A DNA stretch of 12,696 nucleotides, taken from Bacillota bacterium. Its GTDB lineage: Bacteria > Bacillota > UBA4882 > UBA8346. A program made the position numbers and the translations under genes. The notes under the pieces were generated by a model, which saw only the letters and a list, made by a program, of their open reading frames with translations, had not been told where the DNA came from and made no database searches. The stretch covers positions 1 through 12,696 of the forward strand of contig JAEZKW010000193.1 of the NCBI GenBank assembly GCA_023415375.1, written 5' to 3'. Of this stretch, positions 12,501-12,696 are shown piece after piece (position 1 is the first letter of the stretch; each line of letters starts with the position of its first letter).

Positions 12501-12696
12501 ATCTCTTTCCCGGGACGAATCAGAGAGGAGAATTGTTCCAATTTCTCGCCATTACGATATTTAACTGCGCCAATCTCAAGTAAATCCTCTTTTTGCGGAT
12601 TGAAACCGGTGGTTTCAATATCAAGTACCACATACTCCAGTCCCTCAAGCAGCTCATCCGAGGCTCCCACCACGATCGGAACCCCATCATCCACCA
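9587..12696 (-). CDS. polC: DNA polymerase III PolC-type alpha subunit, C-terminal part (5' end outside window)
   Basis: The visible 1035 or so residues are the C-terminal part of PolC, the main replicative DNA polymerase of Bacillota. The whole protein is usually about 1440 residues, so roughly the first 400 (N-terminal OB domain and first PHP segment) are missing. The frame is open to the window edge; the GTG at 12694 is an internal valine codon. In the visible part, the proofreading exonuclease comes first with DIETTG (25-30), HNARFD (105-110), and HHRATDD (163-169). The PHP remainder follows. A zinc site has Cys pairs at 508/511 and 533/536. The polymerase catalytic aspartates are in PDIDLN (D562, D564). 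The C terminus ends in QLTLFG, a canonical beta-clamp binding peptide. All key residues are present, with no frameshift. It acts at the replication fork in the cytosol. Confidence 0.99.
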   Translation of the reverse strand, partial: VDDGVPIVVGASDELLEGLEYVVLDIETTGFNPQKEDLLEIGAVKYRNGEKLEQFSSLIRPGKEISEEITKLTGITTEMVADAPLPEEVLQRFKEFCAGAVLVAHNARFDIGFISAKYQQLLGEKPTPVYLDTLGLARSVWPNFKSYRLNNVAKELGIKLQNHHRATDDAQCAADILLKAFEKLSERKMERLVDLNSLVKESGVEHLQTYHIIILVKSRIGMKHLYRLVSDSHIQYFYRHPRIPRSSLVEFREGLIIGSACEAGEFYQAILDGADETKLEEIAEFYDYLEIQPNGNNQFLINSGRVKSVEELQDNNRKIIELGSKLGKPVVATGDVHFLHPHEEIHRRILLMGQGFNDADNQAPLYFRTTNEMLQEFSYLGDDLAKKVVITAPHHILDQIEDVSPLPDKFYPPQIPGAEDEIRNMSYDKAKELYGDPLPKLVEERLEWELKSIIGHGYAVLYLIAQKLVKKSLDDGYLVGSRGSVGSSFVATMCQITEVNPLPGHYRCPDCKYSEFKETGEIASGWDLPDKICPKCGHPLIKDGQDIPFATFMGFEGDKEPDIDLNFSGEYQPIIHKHTEEIFGKGYVFRAGTVTGLADKTAFGFVKGYMEDKGIRLRQAEMNRLVKGCTGVRRSTGQHPGGLYVVPKDQEIYSFTPIQYPANDKKADWITTHFEYHGALEGRLVKLDILGHDDPTVIRMLNDLTGIDPRTVTMAEPNTMKIFSSVEPLGITEEQLGFNLGTLGIPEFGTGFVRQMLEDTRPTTFAELVRISGLSHGTNVWLGNAQDLIRNGTATLKEVICTRDDIMNYLIFKGLPPKASFKIMEKVRKGKGLEEDDIKIMKEHDVSDWYIDSCLKIKYMFPKAHAVAYVMMAFRIAWFKVNYPEAYYATYFTVRADEFDADKVVHGEAVVHNTLAEIRQKGNDATQKEKNLETILEMVLEAMLRGIRFTRVDIYKSDPQKFLITPEGLMPPLASLQGLGENAANYLAAAREEGAFLSIEDLKTRAHLSSAVIEVLQNHGCLQGMSESAQLTLFG

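Overview
The window looks like chromosome from an endospore-forming member of the Bacillota, probably a clostridia-like or other deep branch and not a Bacillus. The evidence is a Gram-positive type PolC, the spore-coat ATPase SpoIVA, a PdaB-type deacetylase, a radical-SAM/PDZ protein of the DUF512 family next to der, strong AGGAGG-type ribosome binding sites, and frequent TTG/GTG starts. I cannot name a genus from sequence alone.

Layout, left to right. Positions 1-1407 hold a PdaB-like polysaccharide deacetylase and an HU-type DNA-binding protein, both on the minus strand and each with its own terminator. An apparently gene-free stretch (1408-1876) follows, containing the spoIVA terminator. 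Then come spoIVA (1877-3352), a 373-base gap with the gpsA terminator and a heptamer-repeat element, and a tight minus-strand cluster: DUF512 radical SAM protein, der, plsY and gpsA (8063 down to 3726), with overlapping or nearly abutting ends. A 150-residue protein of unknown function (8135-8587) lies just upstream of the cluster. The only plus-strand gene is a small membrane protein of the phage holin 4 / YvlD type (8785-9117). The right 3.1 kb is the C-terminal three quarters of polC, cut by the window edge.

How the genes relate. Der matures ribosomes. PlsY and GpsA catalyse consecutive early steps around phospholipid synthesis: GpsA makes glycerol-3-phosphate and PlsY acylates it. SpoIVA builds the coat base on the forespore. 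The PdaB-like enzyme is likely a sporulation cell-wall enzyme. HU compacts the chromosome and PolC replicates it. This is largely a conserved housekeeping and sporulation neighbourhood.

The most notable part is the 469-base gap between the YvlD-like gene and polC (9118-9586). The minus strand carries a well-formed GEMM-I (cyclic dinucleotide) riboswitch aptamer at about 9377-9494, preceded by its own sigma-A-like promoter just past the polC stop codon. No convincing gene lies downstream in its reading direction: the transcript would run into a 17-bp perfect hairpin and then antisense to the YvlD-like gene. The base aligned with ligand-contacting position G20 of class I c-di-GMP riboswitches appears to be A, the change associated with 3',3'-cGAMP-responsive variants. 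An orphan, possibly antisense or standalone cyclic-dinucleotide RNA is therefore the best candidate for something undescribed. The same gap also holds a microsatellite-containing inverted repeat and two very short, uncertain ORFs.
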